Part shown: piece by piece, positions 19,323-29,112 of the stretch
How positions within the stretch are numbered: the first letter of the stretch is position 1
How the letters are laid out: the number at the start of each line of letters is the position of its first letter
From: an uncultured Clostridia bacterium
GTDB taxonomy: Bacteria; Bacillota; Clostridia; TANB77; CAG-508
Direction: 5' to 3'
Length of the DNA stretch: 59,996 bases
Assembly (NCBI GenBank): GCA_934149165.1
Contig: CAKPDY010000007.1
Span: forward strand, 1 to 59,996
Notes under the pieces: model-generated
Databases searched by the model: none
The model's input: the letters and a program-made list of their open reading frames with translations, nothing else
What the model was told of the DNA's origin: nothing
Position numbers and translations under genes: made by a program

Positions 19323-20747
19323 TTATTCACCTCTTTTAATATTTTGTGTTTTTATCTTTAATAATACATTCGCTACAATAATTATCATCATAGACGAAGA
19401 ATTAAAAAATGTATATCCAGATAAAGTTGATAATACGAAACTTAATATTGTTGCTAATATTAACATTGTAAATTCTGTATCTACTTTTTTTATATTTTTT
19501 ATAAATATAATTATTGATTTTAATAATATGCTTAACATCGGAATCATAAATAGTATAAAACCTATTATTCCAAAATTTAATAATATTGCTGGAAATTCCA
19601 TTTCCCACACTAATTCATCTGTATTTATTAGATAACCATTTCCTGCTAACATAAATAATATATTTTTTTGATTTTTAATTAACATAACATGATAAATCAA
19701 TTGTTGCATACGTATATTTGTGTTTGGAATATTGTATTTTTTAGCAATATTATATAAGTCAATAACAGATTGTTGTTGTGCTTCTGACATAAATCCTTGT
19801 TCTAAATTATTATTAATTATTTTATTTCTTGTACTAGTTAAATCTCCCGTTATATTTGCAACTTTTCCTGTTGATTCATCTATTATAGTGTTTTCCATGT
19901 TTTTCAAATGTTTTCTTCTCTGTAATGTTACTGAACCAGCAAGTAATACTATTGAAATTAATAATACTAATATTGATATAAGTAATATAAAATTCTTCTT
20001 ACTAATTTTCATCTTTTTTATTATTTTACAAAATATTTCTGACATTGCAAAACATAAAATTGCCAATATAAATCCAATTAATCCCACTCTTGTTCCTATT
20101 AATGTTAGTAAATATATTCCTATTAATCCAAGTACTATAAATAAACATATTTTCATTTTCTTATTTTGTATTTGCATAATAAAACTTAAAATTATAAATG
20201 TACTTAATAATAATATAGCACTAATACTATTTCCAGATTCAAACCAACCTTTATACCCCATTCCTTCTACATATGTTGTTGAAGATGTTTTTGTTATTAT
20301 AGAAATATATATTGATACTATATAAATTGCTGTTGAAATTAATATTGATTTTTGTAATTTTTTATAATTTTGATTATTAAATGTTTTTATAAATATAAAC
20401 AAATTTAATATCATAAATGAATAATTAAGCAAATATTGTGCTTCATGTGTTATTGTTCCATATGAACAATTTACTATATTATTTTTGTATATATATAAAT
20501 GAATTAATACATATAATAGATATATAAAACATACACCTATGGTTTTAAATTTATCTTTTAACTTTTCTTTGAAAAAAATATATACAAATATAATTCCTGG
20601 TATTATTGGTCTTAATATTGTTGATATTGAATAATTTGTTTCAAATTTATTTCTAAATAAAAAACTAGAAATATCTAATAATGGGCATACAATTATAAAA
20701 AATGAAAGCAAGTTTTCTGCAGTTATTATTTTTTTTATTTTTTCCAT
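19323..20747 (-). CDS. O-antigen ligase/polymerase-like membrane protein
   Basis: A 474-aa protein with ten to twelve helices and a long periplasmic-type loop in the C-terminal half (about residues 275-360), the layout of Wzy/WaaL-family proteins. GLIGIYLLTLIGTRVGLIGF contains the Arg-containing helix typical of the family. It probably polymerises or ligates lipid-linked repeat units outside the membrane. A second Wzy-like gene lies at 35126-36575, so the region may build two different polymers. AAAGGAATGG precedes ATG. Confidence 0.8.
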   Translation of the reverse strand: MEKIKKIITAENLLSFFIIVCPLLDISSFLFRNKFETNYSISTILRPIIPGIIFVYIFFKEKLKDKFKTIGVCFIYLLYVLIHLYIYKNNIVNCSYGTITHEAQYLLNYSFMILNLFIFIKTFNNQNYKKLQKSILISTAIYIVSIYISIITKTSSTTYVEGMGYKGWFESGNSISAILLLSTFIILSFIMQIQNKKMKICLFIVLGLIGIYLLTLIGTRVGLIGFILAILCFAMSEIFCKIIKKMKISKKNFILLISILVLLISIVLLAGSVTLQRRKHLKNMENTIIDESTGKVANITGDLTSTRNKIINNNLEQGFMSEAQQQSVIDLYNIAKKYNIPNTNIRMQQLIYHVMLIKNQKNILFMLAGNGYLINTDELVWEMEFPAILLNFGIIGFILFMIPMLSILLKSIIIFIKNIKKVDTEFTMLILATILSFVLSTLSGYTFFNSSSMMIIIVANVLLKIKTQNIKRGE

Positions 20748-20794
20748 TTAATCCATTCCTTTTTATTTTTTCATAACTTAATATAACATATAAT

Positions 20795-21767
20795 TTAATT
20801 TTTCTTAAACTTTAATATACAAGCATATAATCTAAATGTATATTTATTTATTGTTTTCATATACCTATTTTTCCAAGTTTTATTATTATTTAAAATTTTA
20901 TTATTTTTCCACTTAGGAAATTTCATATTTAAATTTTTCCATGTATTATATAATTGTTCATTTCTTATCTTTTTATCTTTTATTTTTACTATTCTTAGCA
21001 AAGAACTGCATAATAGCAAACGTGTATATGTATATTCTAGTTCTTCTTTATATTCTTCATAAAATCCATTTTGTATATAATAGTTTAATACATTATCTAG
21101 TACTTGAAAAATTTCTTTTGTTCTTTCATTTTGAGTGTTTACTATTGAATTTTCTCTTTGCACATAATATATTAAAAACTCCTTTACAAATCCAAATTTT
21201 TTTATATGCGGTAATAATTTATAAAAGAATTCAACATCTTCATAACGCAATCCTTTTGGAAATTGCAATTGCAAATTTGTAATTAAATCCCTTTTTATTA
21301 ATTTATTCCATGCTACAACTCTCGCATTTATGAGCATTTCATGTTTATCTTTATAAATATAGCCATTGTCTTTGATTTCTTTATTATCATATTTCCAAAT
21401 AAAATTACACTCTACAAAATCACAAAGTTGCTCTATAGCGACTTTATACATTTTTTCATATATTGTCAAATCAACATAATCATCTGAATCTAGAAAAGCT
21501 ATATATTCACCGTGTTGCATACTTCATTCCATAATTTCTTGCATCTGAAAGACCGCCATTTTGTTTTGTAACATATTTAATCTTTTCAGGATATTTGTCT
21601 ATATATGATTTTATAATTATTTCCGAATTATCTGTAGAACCATCATTTACTACTATTATTTCTATATCTTGTAATGTTTGATTTACAAGACTTTCAAGAC
21701 ATTTATCTATATAATTTTCAACATTATAAACAGGAACTATAATACTTACCTTTGGCATTTTTTTCAC
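20795..21767 (-). CDS. GT2 glycosyltransferase, read through a CGG +1 frameshift
   Basis: The product begins KVSIIVPVYNVENYIDKCLE with VVNDGSTDNS, QNGGLSDARNYG and KYAT. At CGG (21510-21512) the very next codon is TGA; skipping C gives AT-G-EYIAFLDSDDYV, the nearly invariant ATGEYI..DSDD block of EpsH/CpsJ-type GT2 enzymes. The product is 323 aa. Its first half is close in sequence to the intact neighbour at 21827-22768, which reads ATGEYLCFIDSDDY at the same place, direct internal evidence that Gly is right here. It is a lipid-linked glycan extension enzyme with unknown sugar. Confidence 0.9.
21510..21512 (-). other. CGG +1 frameshift site 5 (GT2)
   Basis: The frame reads GCA ACA CGG TGA. 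Skipping C gives ACA GGT GAA and the conserved TGEYIAFLDSDD motif. The paralogue next door has Gly at this position without any frame break. This is the only site where the +1 codon is GGT rather than GGA. Confidence 0.85.
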
Positions 21768-21826
21768 CTATCTTTTATTTCTATAATATAATTTTATATT
21801 GTTCTAAATTTTAATTATTAATCATA

Positions 21827-22768
21827 CTATCTAATCTTTAAATATAATTTGATATTTACTTTCAAAATACATTTTTTAATAAATTGTTTTATATTTCTTG
21901 CTTTTATATTATCAGCTATTTTTCTTTTCTTTAATTCTTTTATATATTGTTTATGATATTTTAATGGTAATTCATTAAGTTTCAAAATTAAGCAATTAGA
22001 CATATAGATTTTAAAATTTTCTATTGCCTGTCCATCTTTACATTCAAGTTTCTTAATTAAATTATCATAATGTTCCAGTATATCATAAGCTCTTTTGCAT
22101 ATCTTTTCATCACTATTATTTCTAGTAATACTATATGATGATTGTACATAATAATATCCATATATATTTGTTGATGTTACAGTATTTGCACTTAAAATAA
22201 TGTATGGCACTATTGCCCAATCTTCATGATATTTGTTTATAGGAAACTCAAAATTATTATTTATATAAAATTCTCTTTTATATAAATATAGCCATGCTGT
22301 TTCCATTAAAATATCTTTTGCATATAATTCATTAAATGCATCTTCACCAGACTTACATTCAAAAATAGGTCCATCAACTTTTTCTATCTTTTCATAATTT
22401 TCATTTACTTTTATACATTTATATTTTATAAGATCTACATGTTGTGAAATATACTTTTCTAAATTATTAAATAAATTTTTATCAATATAATCATCAGAAT
22501 CTATAAAGCACAAATATTCTCCTGTTGCTTTTTGTACTCCAAAATTTCTAGCATCTGAAAGTCCACCGTTTGGTTTATTGCAGTATTTTATTTTATCAGA
22601 ATATTTAGTTTCATATCTTTTAATTATGCATTCAGAATTATCTGTAGAACCATCATTTATAATTATTATTTCAAAATCCTGCATTCCTTGAACAAGTATT
22701 GAATCTATGCATTTTTCTAAATATTTTTCTGTATTATATACCGGTACTATAACACTTATTTTTGGCAT
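21827..22768 (-). CDS. GT2 glycosyltransferase (EpsH/CpsJ-like)
   Basis: A 313-aa GT-A enzyme with KISVIVPVYNTEKYLEKCID, IINDGSTDNS, NGGLSDARNFG and FIDSDDYID for donor and metal binding, plus a family-typical C-terminal helical part. It is intact and serves as the in-window reference for the frame-broken paralogue 60 bases downstream. AAGGAATT precedes ATG. It likely adds a hexose or N-acetylhexosamine to a lipid-linked oligosaccharide; the sugar cannot be inferred. Confidence 0.93.
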   Translation of the reverse strand: MPKISVIVPVYNTEKYLEKCIDSILVQGMQDFEIIIINDGSTDNSECIIKRYETKYSDKIKYCNKPNGGLSDARNFGVQKATGEYLCFIDSDDYIDKNLFNNLEKYISQHVDLIKYKCIKVNENYEKIEKVDGPIFECKSGEDAFNELYAKDILMETAWLYLYKREFYINNNFEFPINKYHEDWAIVPYIILSANTVTSTNIYGYYYVQSSYSITRNNSDEKICKRAYDILEHYDNLIKKLECKDGQAIENFKIYMSNCLILKLNELPLKYHKQYIKELKKRKIADNIKARNIKQFIKKCILKVNIKLYLKIR

Positions 22769-22773
22769 AAGTT

Positions 22774-23880
22774 TTAATTCCTTTCATTAATTATATTTTC
22801 AATTTTTTTGGCAATACTTTCATTATATTGTTCAGCACTAAATTTTTCAAATTTTGGAATTATTGGTGTAAATCCATTTTTAATTACATACTCCATTTTA
22901 TCTATAATATCTTCTAAATTTTGTTTACACACAATTCCAAATTTATTTTCTATGTCAAGTCTACTATCTGAAACATCTGTTGTTATTATTGGTAAATTCA
23001 GTATTTTAGCTTCATTATAAACTACTGGATACCCCTCATTTTCTGATACTAGTATTAATGAATCAGATATTTTATAATATGGATATGGATTTATTTTCAT
23101 ACCTAAAAATATAATATGATTTTGTAAATTATTTTTTTTAACATACTCTTGTGATTTTTCAAAATCTTTACCATTTCCTATTATAATAATTCTAAATTCA
23201 TAATTTCTATTTTTTAATACTTTTGCAGCCTCTAGAAGTCTTGATATTTTTTTTGAATCTTCTGTAATTCTACCTATATATAAAAAAGTAAACTCCTGAG
23301 TCTTATTCAATTCTATTTTTTCTTGAGATAATTTTTCAATTTTTTTGTAATCAATTATATTATTGCATACAATAGTGTTTGTTCTATTCATTATCGTTTC
23401 AAATTCATTTTTGGATTTATTTGAAACAAAAATTATATTTTTAAAATTATTTACATTTAATTCTTCAAAAAATTTTCTGTATTTTTCTCTATTGTTGTTA
23501 AATATTTCTAAATAACTACTATGTACCCATAAATTAGAATTCTTTGAAGCTATTTGTGCTGTTGCAGATGCCATTTTACAATATGTTGCATATGCAAATG
23601 ATGAATCAAATTTATTTTTATATTTTAATGTGAATTTTAGTCTTTTACACCCATTTATTACTTTTGAAAATATTTTGTTATAACTTGGTGTGTATTTTAT
23701 AATTTTAACATTTTTATTTAATTTATCTAATAATTCACCTTGTTTTTTTTCAAGAACTAATGTTATTTCATATTTATTGGTCTTTTCTAAGTAATTAAGC
23801 AAGCTTATTAGTGCTGTTTCTATTCCACCAATTTCTAATGAATAGGCTGAAAATAAAATACTTTTTTTAGTGCTTTTCAT
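22774..23880 (-). CDS. GT4 family glycosyltransferase
   Basis: A 368-aa GT-B enzyme with SLEIGGIETALISLLNYL at the N-terminus, LYIGRITEDSKKISRLLEA and IIIGNGKDFE in the donor domain, and LILVSENEGYPVVYNEAKIL at the EX7E donor site. It is the first gene of a run of glycosyltransferases reading toward lower coordinates, and only five bases separate it from the next. AGGAGGC is perfectly placed before ATG. It acts in the cytoplasm on lipid-linked glycan. Confidence 0.92.
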   Translation of the reverse strand: MKSTKKSILFSAYSLEIGGIETALISLLNYLEKTNKYEITLVLEKKQGELLDKLNKNVKIIKYTPSYNKIFSKVINGCKRLKFTLKYKNKFDSSFAYATYCKMASATAQIASKNSNLWVHSSYLEIFNNNREKYRKFFEELNVNNFKNIIFVSNKSKNEFETIMNRTNTIVCNNIIDYKKIEKLSQEKIELNKTQEFTFLYIGRITEDSKKISRLLEAAKVLKNRNYEFRIIIIGNGKDFEKSQEYVKKNNLQNHIIFLGMKINPYPYYKISDSLILVSENEGYPVVYNEAKILNLPIITTDVSDSRLDIENKFGIVCKQNLEDIIDKMEYVIKNGFTPIIPKFEKFSAEQYNESIAKKIENIINERN

Positions 23881-23995
23881 TTTTGCCTCCTTTTTTGCTA
23901 ATTGATTTTTACATTTTATTATTTATAATTTATCGCATATTTACATTATACTTAGTTATATTTATATTTTTATATAAACTATGACATATAATATA

Positions 23996-24700
23996 TTATG
24001 AAAACATAATTTCTATATTTTTATATCCTATAAACAATCCATTTTCTAAAACACCATTTATTTCATTTATCTTTTTTTCTAAATCTTCTGTAACATTATT
24101 AAATTTAGCATCTATTATATATCTTCCGTTTTCTGTAATTAATGGTTCAATATTAGAATCTTTATTTTTTCGTATGTTACACTCTATTGCCCCTAAATTT
24201 ATAAGCTTATTTTTTACATTTTCAACTTTATCTATATCACATTCTACTGGAACAGGACATTTCTGACCAAGCTTTTGAACAAACTTTGATTTGTCTACCA
24301 ATATATAGACAATCGGAGTTTTTACAAGGTTCATTTTTTCTTTATATAAAGCCGCACCTAGACCTTTTATTAGCCAATTGTTTTTATCAACTTCATCTGC
24401 TCCATCGAATCCCCAATTTATTTCATATTCTCCTAATTTAGCTGTTTTTATGTTTAAATAATTACACAATAATTCTATTTGTTTTGATGTTGGTATAGCA
24501 ATTATCTTTAAATTTTCTTGTTTGCATTTTTTTCCAATTTCCTTAACAGCTAAAAAAGAAGTTGTACCAGAACCAAAACTAATTACATCATTGTTTTTTA
24601 CTTTTGATGCAATTTTTCTAGCTAAAACTTCTTTTTCTTCTTTATTTTTTATATTATTGTTCCATTCTAAATTTTCAATTAAATTTTCTTTAGTATTCAT
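23996..24700 (-). CDS. rpiA: Ribose-5-phosphate isomerase A
   Basis: A 234-aa enzyme of full family length that interconverts ribose-5-phosphate and ribulose-5-phosphate. Motifs are SFGSGTTSFLAV, WGFDGADEVD and LIKGLGAALYKEK. It is a pentose-phosphate-pathway gene lodged in the glycan cluster. Ribulose-5-phosphate is also the precursor of CDP-ribitol, which would suit the TarI-like cytidylyltransferase at 38736, although no reductase of the TarJ type is seen. AGGAGGC lies before ATG. Confidence 0.95.
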   Translation of the reverse strand: MNTKENLIENLEWNNNIKNKEEKEVLARKIASKVKNNDVISFGSGTTSFLAVKEIGKKCKQENLKIIAIPTSKQIELLCNYLNIKTAKLGEYEINWGFDGADEVDKNNWLIKGLGAALYKEKMNLVKTPIVYILVDKSKFVQKLGQKCPVPVECDIDKVENVKNKLINLGAIECNIRKNKDSNIEPLITENGRYIIDAKFNNVTEDLEKKINEINGVLENGLFIGYKNIEIMFS

Positions 24701-24869
24701 AATAATGCCTCCTAGAATTTTTATATATTATTTCATATTTTGGCAGATTTGTAAACATGCATTTTTACATAATGTGGCATTTTATATTTGTTTTAATACT
24801 TTTTATTATACAATAAAACCTTTTGTTTTATAATAATACTAAAGTTAATAAACATTTCTAAATAAAAAT

Positions 24870-24906
24870 CTCTCCAACTATTAAACAATACATTTAATAT
24901 GGAGAG
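24870..24906 (-). terminator. Terminator after the DPM1-like gene
   Basis: CTCTCCA (24870-24876) pairs with TGGAGAG (24900-24906), with further A/T pairing inside. On the minus strand it is followed by a T-rich tail. It closes the 43.1-24.9 kb transcription unit. Confidence 0.8.
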
Positions 24907-24912
24907 TTCATT

Positions 24913-25845
24913 TTATTTATTTTTTAAAATACATATTTGATTTAGTTGTAATTCAAATAGTTGCCTATGTTTTTTTACTATAACTTGTAATATTAAGCTT
25001 GTTACATTCAATAATAAACCTATTATTAATGCAATACATGCAACTATTAATGTTGGAAAACGTGGAACTAAACCTGTATTAAAATATTCCGATAATACTG
25101 GAATAGATAAAAGCAATACTATTATATAGAAAAATATTGAAATAGTATTAAAGAACAAACTTGGTTTATATTCTTTAAATAAAGTTGCTATAGTTTTTAG
25201 TACTCTTGCACCATCTTTATAAGTATTTAGTTTGGAAACACTTCCAGCTGGTCTATCTCTATATTGAACTGGAATTTCTTTCAATGTAAAATTTTTATCT
25301 ATTGCATGAATAGACATTTCTGTTTCTATTTCAAAACCTTTTGATAATACAGGAAAAGTTTTTACAAATTTATAACTAAATGCTCTATATCCTGTCATAA
25401 TATCATTTATATTATTTTTAAATATTATATGAATTAAATTTCTTACTATTCTATTACCTAAATTATGAAATGGTCTTTTATTTTCTTGAAAATATGTTGA
25501 AGATAGTCTATCTCCTATAACCATATCTACATTATCATTTAATACATATTCACACATTTCTCTTGCATTTTCTGCAGAATAAGTGTCATCTCCATCTATC
25601 AATAAATAGCAATCTGCATCTATATCTCTAAACATTGTTCTTATTACATTTCCTTTACCTTGTTTAGTTTCATAACGCACTATTGCTCCTGCTTTTCTTG
25701 CTACTTCATCTGTTCCGTCCTTTGAATTATTATCATATACATAAATATCTGCTTCTGGCAAGACTTTTTTATAATCCTTTATTACTTTTTCAATTGTTTT
25801 GCTTTCATTATAACATGGTATTAATACCGCTATTTTCTTATCCAT
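24913..25845 (-). CDS. DPM1-like GT2 glycosyltransferase with two membrane helices
   Basis: A 310-aa enzyme. The GT-A domain has VLIPCYNESKTIEKVI, YDNNSKDGT and LIDGDDTYS, followed by two helices at about 225-250 and 260-290. This resembles polyprenyl-phosphate mannosyl/glucosyl synthases. It would load a sugar onto undecaprenyl phosphate for use outside the membrane. It is the last gene of its unit, directly before a terminator. AGGAGAAC lies before ATG. Confidence 0.9.
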   Translation of the reverse strand: MDKKIAVLIPCYNESKTIEKVIKDYKKVLPEADIYVYDNNSKDGTDEVARKAGAIVRYETKQGKGNVIRTMFRDIDADCYLLIDGDDTYSAENAREMCEYVLNDNVDMVIGDRLSSTYFQENKRPFHNLGNRIVRNLIHIIFKNNINDIMTGYRAFSYKFVKTFPVLSKGFEIETEMSIHAIDKNFTLKEIPVQYRDRPAGSVSKLNTYKDGARVLKTIATLFKEYKPSLFFNTISIFFYIIVLLLSIPVLSEYFNTGLVPRFPTLIVACIALIIGLLLNVTSLILQVIVKKHRQLFELQLNQICILKNK

Positions 25846-25965
25846 TTTGTTCTCCTTTTTTATTAGTATGGCTTAATTTCGTTTTATTATTTTATATTTT
25901 TATATTTTTGTAAATACTTTGTTATATTTATATTATTGCAAAATTTTTATTTATATAATTGCCAA

Positions 25966-26457
25966 TTACAATATTTCAATTTTACTTTCTAATTTTTCCA
26001 CAAATTTTTCATTATTACTTTCATATCTTCTAGGCACAAATTTCTCAACTCTATCTAAAGAATTTTCTATATCCTCAACACATCTAGTTCCAATAATATA
26101 TCCCTTATTATCAAAATTTTGTATAATCTGTAATTGATGATCATTTACATGTTCTTTATACTTTTTTAATCTTGGCACTGCAATAATTTTTTTGCCTAAG
26201 TCAATTCCTTCAATAATAGTTCCAACTCCTCCATGAGTAATAATAAAACTAGAATCTTGTATTAATTCATTTAATTGTTTAGGTGTAGTAAATTTTATTA
26301 ATTCCATTTTACTATTTGGTAATTTAGTTTCAAACTTTGTATTACCTATTTGTGCTATTACTTTCTCGTTTATTTTACCAACTTCAATTAGTCTTTCAAC
26401 TTCAATTAAAATTCTTTTAAATTCTTTATCTTGTGTCCCAAGTGTAACTAATATCAT
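25966..26457 (-). CDS. Alg13/PssE-like glycosyltransferase catalytic subunit
   Basis: A protein of about 163 aa starting MILVTLGTQ, with FIITHGGVGTIIEG and IIAVPRLKKYKEHVNDHQ, the C-terminal GT28 donor-binding half as in Alg13, EpsF and PssE. It needs the Alg14-like partner encoded just upstream: the start ATG shares its A with that gene's TAA stop (TAATG), so the two are translationally coupled. A longer frame to 26475 is unlikely because it would include the ribosome site. Together they probably transfer the second sugar onto the undecaprenyl-linked primer. Confidence 0.92.
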   Translation of the reverse strand: MILVTLGTQDKEFKRILIEVERLIEVGKINEKVIAQIGNTKFETKLPNSKMELIKFTTPKQLNELIQDSSFIITHGGVGTIIEGIDLGKKIIAVPRLKKYKEHVNDHQLQIIQNFDNKGYIIGTRCVEDIENSLDRVEKFVPRRYESNNEKFVEKLESKIEIL

Positions 26458-26933
26458 TAATAAATCCACCCCCAATATTCAGCTTTTGGATATAACTCAA
26501 GCATTTCCTTCCATTGTACAACAAAAACATCTGCTATTGGATATACAAACCTTCCTGCTACAGTTTTTGTATTTCTATTTGCAAAAGTTTCTATATATAT
26601 AACTTTTTTTCTAAATATTTTTGCAATATAGCACATTGGTACTGCTGTGTGTGTCCCTGTAGTTACTATAATATCTGGTTTTTGCCTTAAGAAAATTATA
26701 AAGCTTTTTATTATATTGAAAAAATAAATAAAAAAATACGTAAATGGATTTTTTTTTGTTCCATATGCTAAAAATTCCATTTTATCTCCATATTCATTTT
26801 TTAAATATTCATTACTTTTTGTTTTTTCTGTTACTATGTAATATTGATATTTGTTAAATAATTGTTTTAATTGCATTAATTCGCTTAAGTGTCCGCCTGT
26901 GCTTGATATAAATAATATTTTTTTATTTTTCAT
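26457..26933 (-). CDS. Alg14/PssD-like glycosyltransferase membrane subunit
   Basis: A 158-aa protein with an N-terminal ILFISSTGGHLSELMQLK acceptor-side fold, a membrane helix or hydrophobic patch around 70-90, IIVTTGTHTAVPMCYIAK, and VFVQWKEMLELYPKAEYWG at the end. This is the Alg14/PssD half of a split GT28 enzyme, recruiting the catalytic partner to the membrane. AAAGGTAACC lies before ATG. It is coupled to the PssE-like gene by a one-base stop-start overlap. Confidence 0.93.
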   Translation of the reverse strand: MKNKKILFISSTGGHLSELMQLKQLFNKYQYYIVTEKTKSNEYLKNEYGDKMEFLAYGTKKNPFTYFFIYFFNIIKSFIIFLRQKPDIIVTTGTHTAVPMCYIAKIFRKKVIYIETFANRNTKTVAGRFVYPIADVFVVQWKEMLELYPKAEYWGWIY

Positions 26934-27105
26934 TTAGGTTACCTTTCTTATGTTTTGGTATTTTTAAAATAGATATTTAGTTAAAAAATCTATATCTGCA
27001 TTATAACATATTTTACATTTAACAATAACTAAAATTTAATTTATTTTTGAAAAATTTACCGAAATGGTAATTACGATTTAAAATTTTTAAGATTTTTAAA
27101 TTTTA

Positions 27106-27357
27106 TTAATGGAATTTATAAATATCTCCTCTACTATCTGCATCTGTTACATCAATTATTATTTGATTTTCTATCCATTCAAATATTACTCTATATTTTC
27201 CCACTCTCAATCTATATGTATTAGAATAATTCTGCATTTTTTTAATATCTCCAGCAGGCAAATTATAAATAGCTTTATATAATTTTACCTGCTGATTTTT
27301 ATCTTGCTTACTAATAAATTTCAAGGCACGTTTTTTTATATTAATTTTGTATATCAT
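27106..27357 (-). CDS. RelE/ParE-type toxin
   Basis: An 83-aa basic protein with the RelE-fold pattern: KRALKFISKQDKN, NTYRLRVGKYRVIFEW, and a C-terminal TDADSRGDIYK. RelE toxins cleave mRNA in the ribosomal A site; ParE relatives poison gyrase. The Arg-rich strand RLRVGKYRV suggests RelE-like mRNA interferase activity. It overlaps the antitoxin gene by 17 bases, the usual order with antitoxin first. It is placed between glycan genes, which may reflect stabilisation of the cluster. Confidence 0.85.
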   Translation of the reverse strand: MIYKINIKKRALKFISKQDKNQQVKLYKAIYNLPAGDIKKMQNYSNTYRLRVGKYRVIFEWIENQIIIDVTDADSRGDIYKFH

Positions 27358-27631
27358 TCATTGTCAACCCCGCTTCCTTTAATGCTTGTTCAAATGATAT
27401 TGCTTCTTTTCTTTCTTTTTCTCTTTGTTCTTCAGTTAAAGAAAGTTTTTCTATTAACATTAATTTTTCTGTTATATCCATATTTTCCAATATGGCATCT
27501 GGTGCTAATGTTAGAAGTTTAGCATCAATCATTTTTTCTGCAAGTTCTTTAATAACCGTTGCTTCTATAGTGTTTAATTTTCGCATTATATTAGCTACAT
27601 CAATTATGTTTTGTTTTTGTGACTCGCTCAT
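27341..27631 (-). CDS. Antitoxin partner of the RelE-like toxin
   Basis: A 96-aa, acidic and helical protein ending FEQALKEAGLTMNDIQN. The tail resembles the toxin-binding end of RelB-type antitoxins, while the N-terminus (KQNIIDVANIMRKLN) is helical and likely provides dimerisation and DNA binding. It precedes and overlaps the toxin gene. AGGAGG lies before ATG. The identification rests mainly on gene order; the sequence itself is of a poorly described antitoxin type. Confidence 0.7.
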   Translation of the reverse strand: MSESQKQNIIDVANIMRKLNTIEATVIKELAEKMIDAKLLTLAPDAILENMDITEKLMLIEKLSLTEEQREKERKEAISFEQALKEAGLTMNDIQN

Positions 27632-27803
27632 CTTTTCCTCCTTTTTTATTTTTTATTTCGTTGTAAATGTTCCACATTTAGGCTTTTACTTACATTTTAA
27701 ATTTTATTTATCTAAGTTCAATTTACTTGTTAATAGTATATCATAAAATTTTATTAAATAGAATACTTGTCACAAAAATTTCACAAAACTGTTAAACAAT
27801 GAT

Positions 27804-27842
27804 AAAAGCATATAAGAAATTTATAATTTCCTATATGCTTTT
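27804..27842 (-). terminator. Terminator after the LCP gene
   Basis: AAAAGCATATA (27804-27814) pairs with TATATGCTTTT (27832-27842), extended inward by GAAAT/ATTTC, with one mismatch and a 5-base loop. It lies just beyond the LCP stop at 27849. Confidence 0.8.
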
Positions 27843-27848
27843 CATTTT

Positions 27849-28901
27849 CTACTTATACCCAGTCTTTTTAATTATACCATTACTATATTCCTTAACTTTA
27901 CTACTAACCTCATATCCATCATTTCCAAATAAATCAGCATGTAATTTTTTAACATTGCTTTCCAATGTAACAGGAACACCATACCATCTATCTAAAGTAA
28001 TCCCCTTAACCTCATAAGGCCAACCTATACTTGATACAACATTGTATTGTGTAATATTTGGTATCATACCTAATATTTCAGTAGATGTTATATTAGTATA
28101 TACTTTAGGTAACAATATATCTGCTAAATTGTTAAGTTTACCAACACTCATTGTTTTTGCCTTGTTAAAGCTTGCATTTAATACATCTCTCATTCTTTCA
28201 GTTCTTTTATAATCTCCACCAGCTGTGTAACGAATTCTTGAATATGCTAATGCTTGAACGCCTGAAAGTGTTTGGTTTCCTGTTTTTGTAACTCTTGGTG
28301 TGCTTTTTCCCATCTGAGAATCAACTGCTGAAATATAATCATTTATATATTTTAATTCATCAGATTCAATTGTAATATTAACACCATTTATAGCATCTAT
28401 TATATCAACAACAGCATCAAAATTAACAGCAACAAACTCAGTAATATCTAAGTCAAAATTTTTATTTATAGTATTTATTGCAAGTTCAGGTCCACCATAT
28501 GCATATGCATGTGTTATTTTATCATAACCATGTCCTTCAATATATACATAGGTATCTCTATAAACAGATGTTAGCTTAACTTGATTTGTATCTTCATTTA
28601 TACTTGCAATAATAATACAATCACTTCTTGTGTTGTCATAAGTATTTGCTCTAGCGTCTACTCCGAAAAGTACTATGTTTCTATAGCCTTTAAGTTGTTC
28701 TGCTACACCTTCATTTATTTCAATATTTTCCAGTTCAACATAATTTAATTTTGATAATTTGTTATATGCATACCATGTTACTGCTGAAAAGAATAATAGT
28801 ATTATTATTAATAATACTAATAATATTTTTAAAAAAATTCTTGTTTTTTTATTTTTTTTACTTTTTAAAGTTTCTCCTTTGTATACTTTTTGTTTTGACA
28901 T
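27849..28901 (-). CDS. LytR-CpsA-Psr (LCP) family wall-polymer ligase
   Basis: A 350-aa protein with a short basic N-terminus, one membrane helix at about 20-42, then the extracellular LCP domain with LFGVDARANTYDNTRSDCII and YSRIRYTAGGDYKRTERMR, the Arg/Asp set that binds the polyprenyl pyrophosphate. LCP enzymes attach teichoic acid or capsule from undecaprenyl carrier to peptidoglycan, which fits its place in the cluster. The start is ATG 28901 (MSKQ) with AAAGGA upstream; the frame extends 12 codons further but without a ribosome site. Confidence 0.93.
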   Translation of the reverse strand: MSKQKVYKGETLKSKKNKKTRIFLKILLVLLIIILLFFSAVTWYAYNKLSKLNYVELENIEINEGVAEQLKGYRNIVLFGVDARANTYDNTRSDCIIIASINEDTNQVKLTSVYRDTYVYIEGHGYDKITHAYAYGGPELAINTINKNFDLDITEFVAVNFDAVVDIIDAINGVNITIESDELKYINDYISAVDSQMGKSTPRVTKTGNQTLSGVQALAYSRIRYTAGGDYKRTERMRDVLNASFNKAKTMSVGKLNNLADILLPKVYTNITSTEILGMIPNITQYNVVSSIGWPYEVKGITLDRWYGVPVTLESNVKKLHADLFGNDGYEVSSKVKEYSNGIIKKTGYK

Positions 28902-29112
28902 ATTGATTTTCCTTTCTTGTGACTTATTAGAAGCCATGTTTTTGATATTTTCTTCTTCTATTTCTTCAAAATTATAACTCTTTTATTTATATTTGTAAAG
29001 TTACTTATTTTGCTTGTTTTTAAAGGTTTGCATCACACTAAAATATTTGTCTCAATAATATTTGTGTTTTTTAATATTTTAAAATTATTTGTTTTATTAA
29101 ATTTATCTAACT

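Noticed and set aside
19720..20325. 201-codon plus-strand frame opposite the O-antigen polymerase
   Set aside because: Long only because the opposite strand is a hydrophobic AT-rich gene; composition is that of an antisense shadow.
26457..26475. Overlap of PssD- and PssE-like genes as another frame break
   Set aside because: It is a normal TAATG stop-start overlap of two separate subunits; there is no CGG there.
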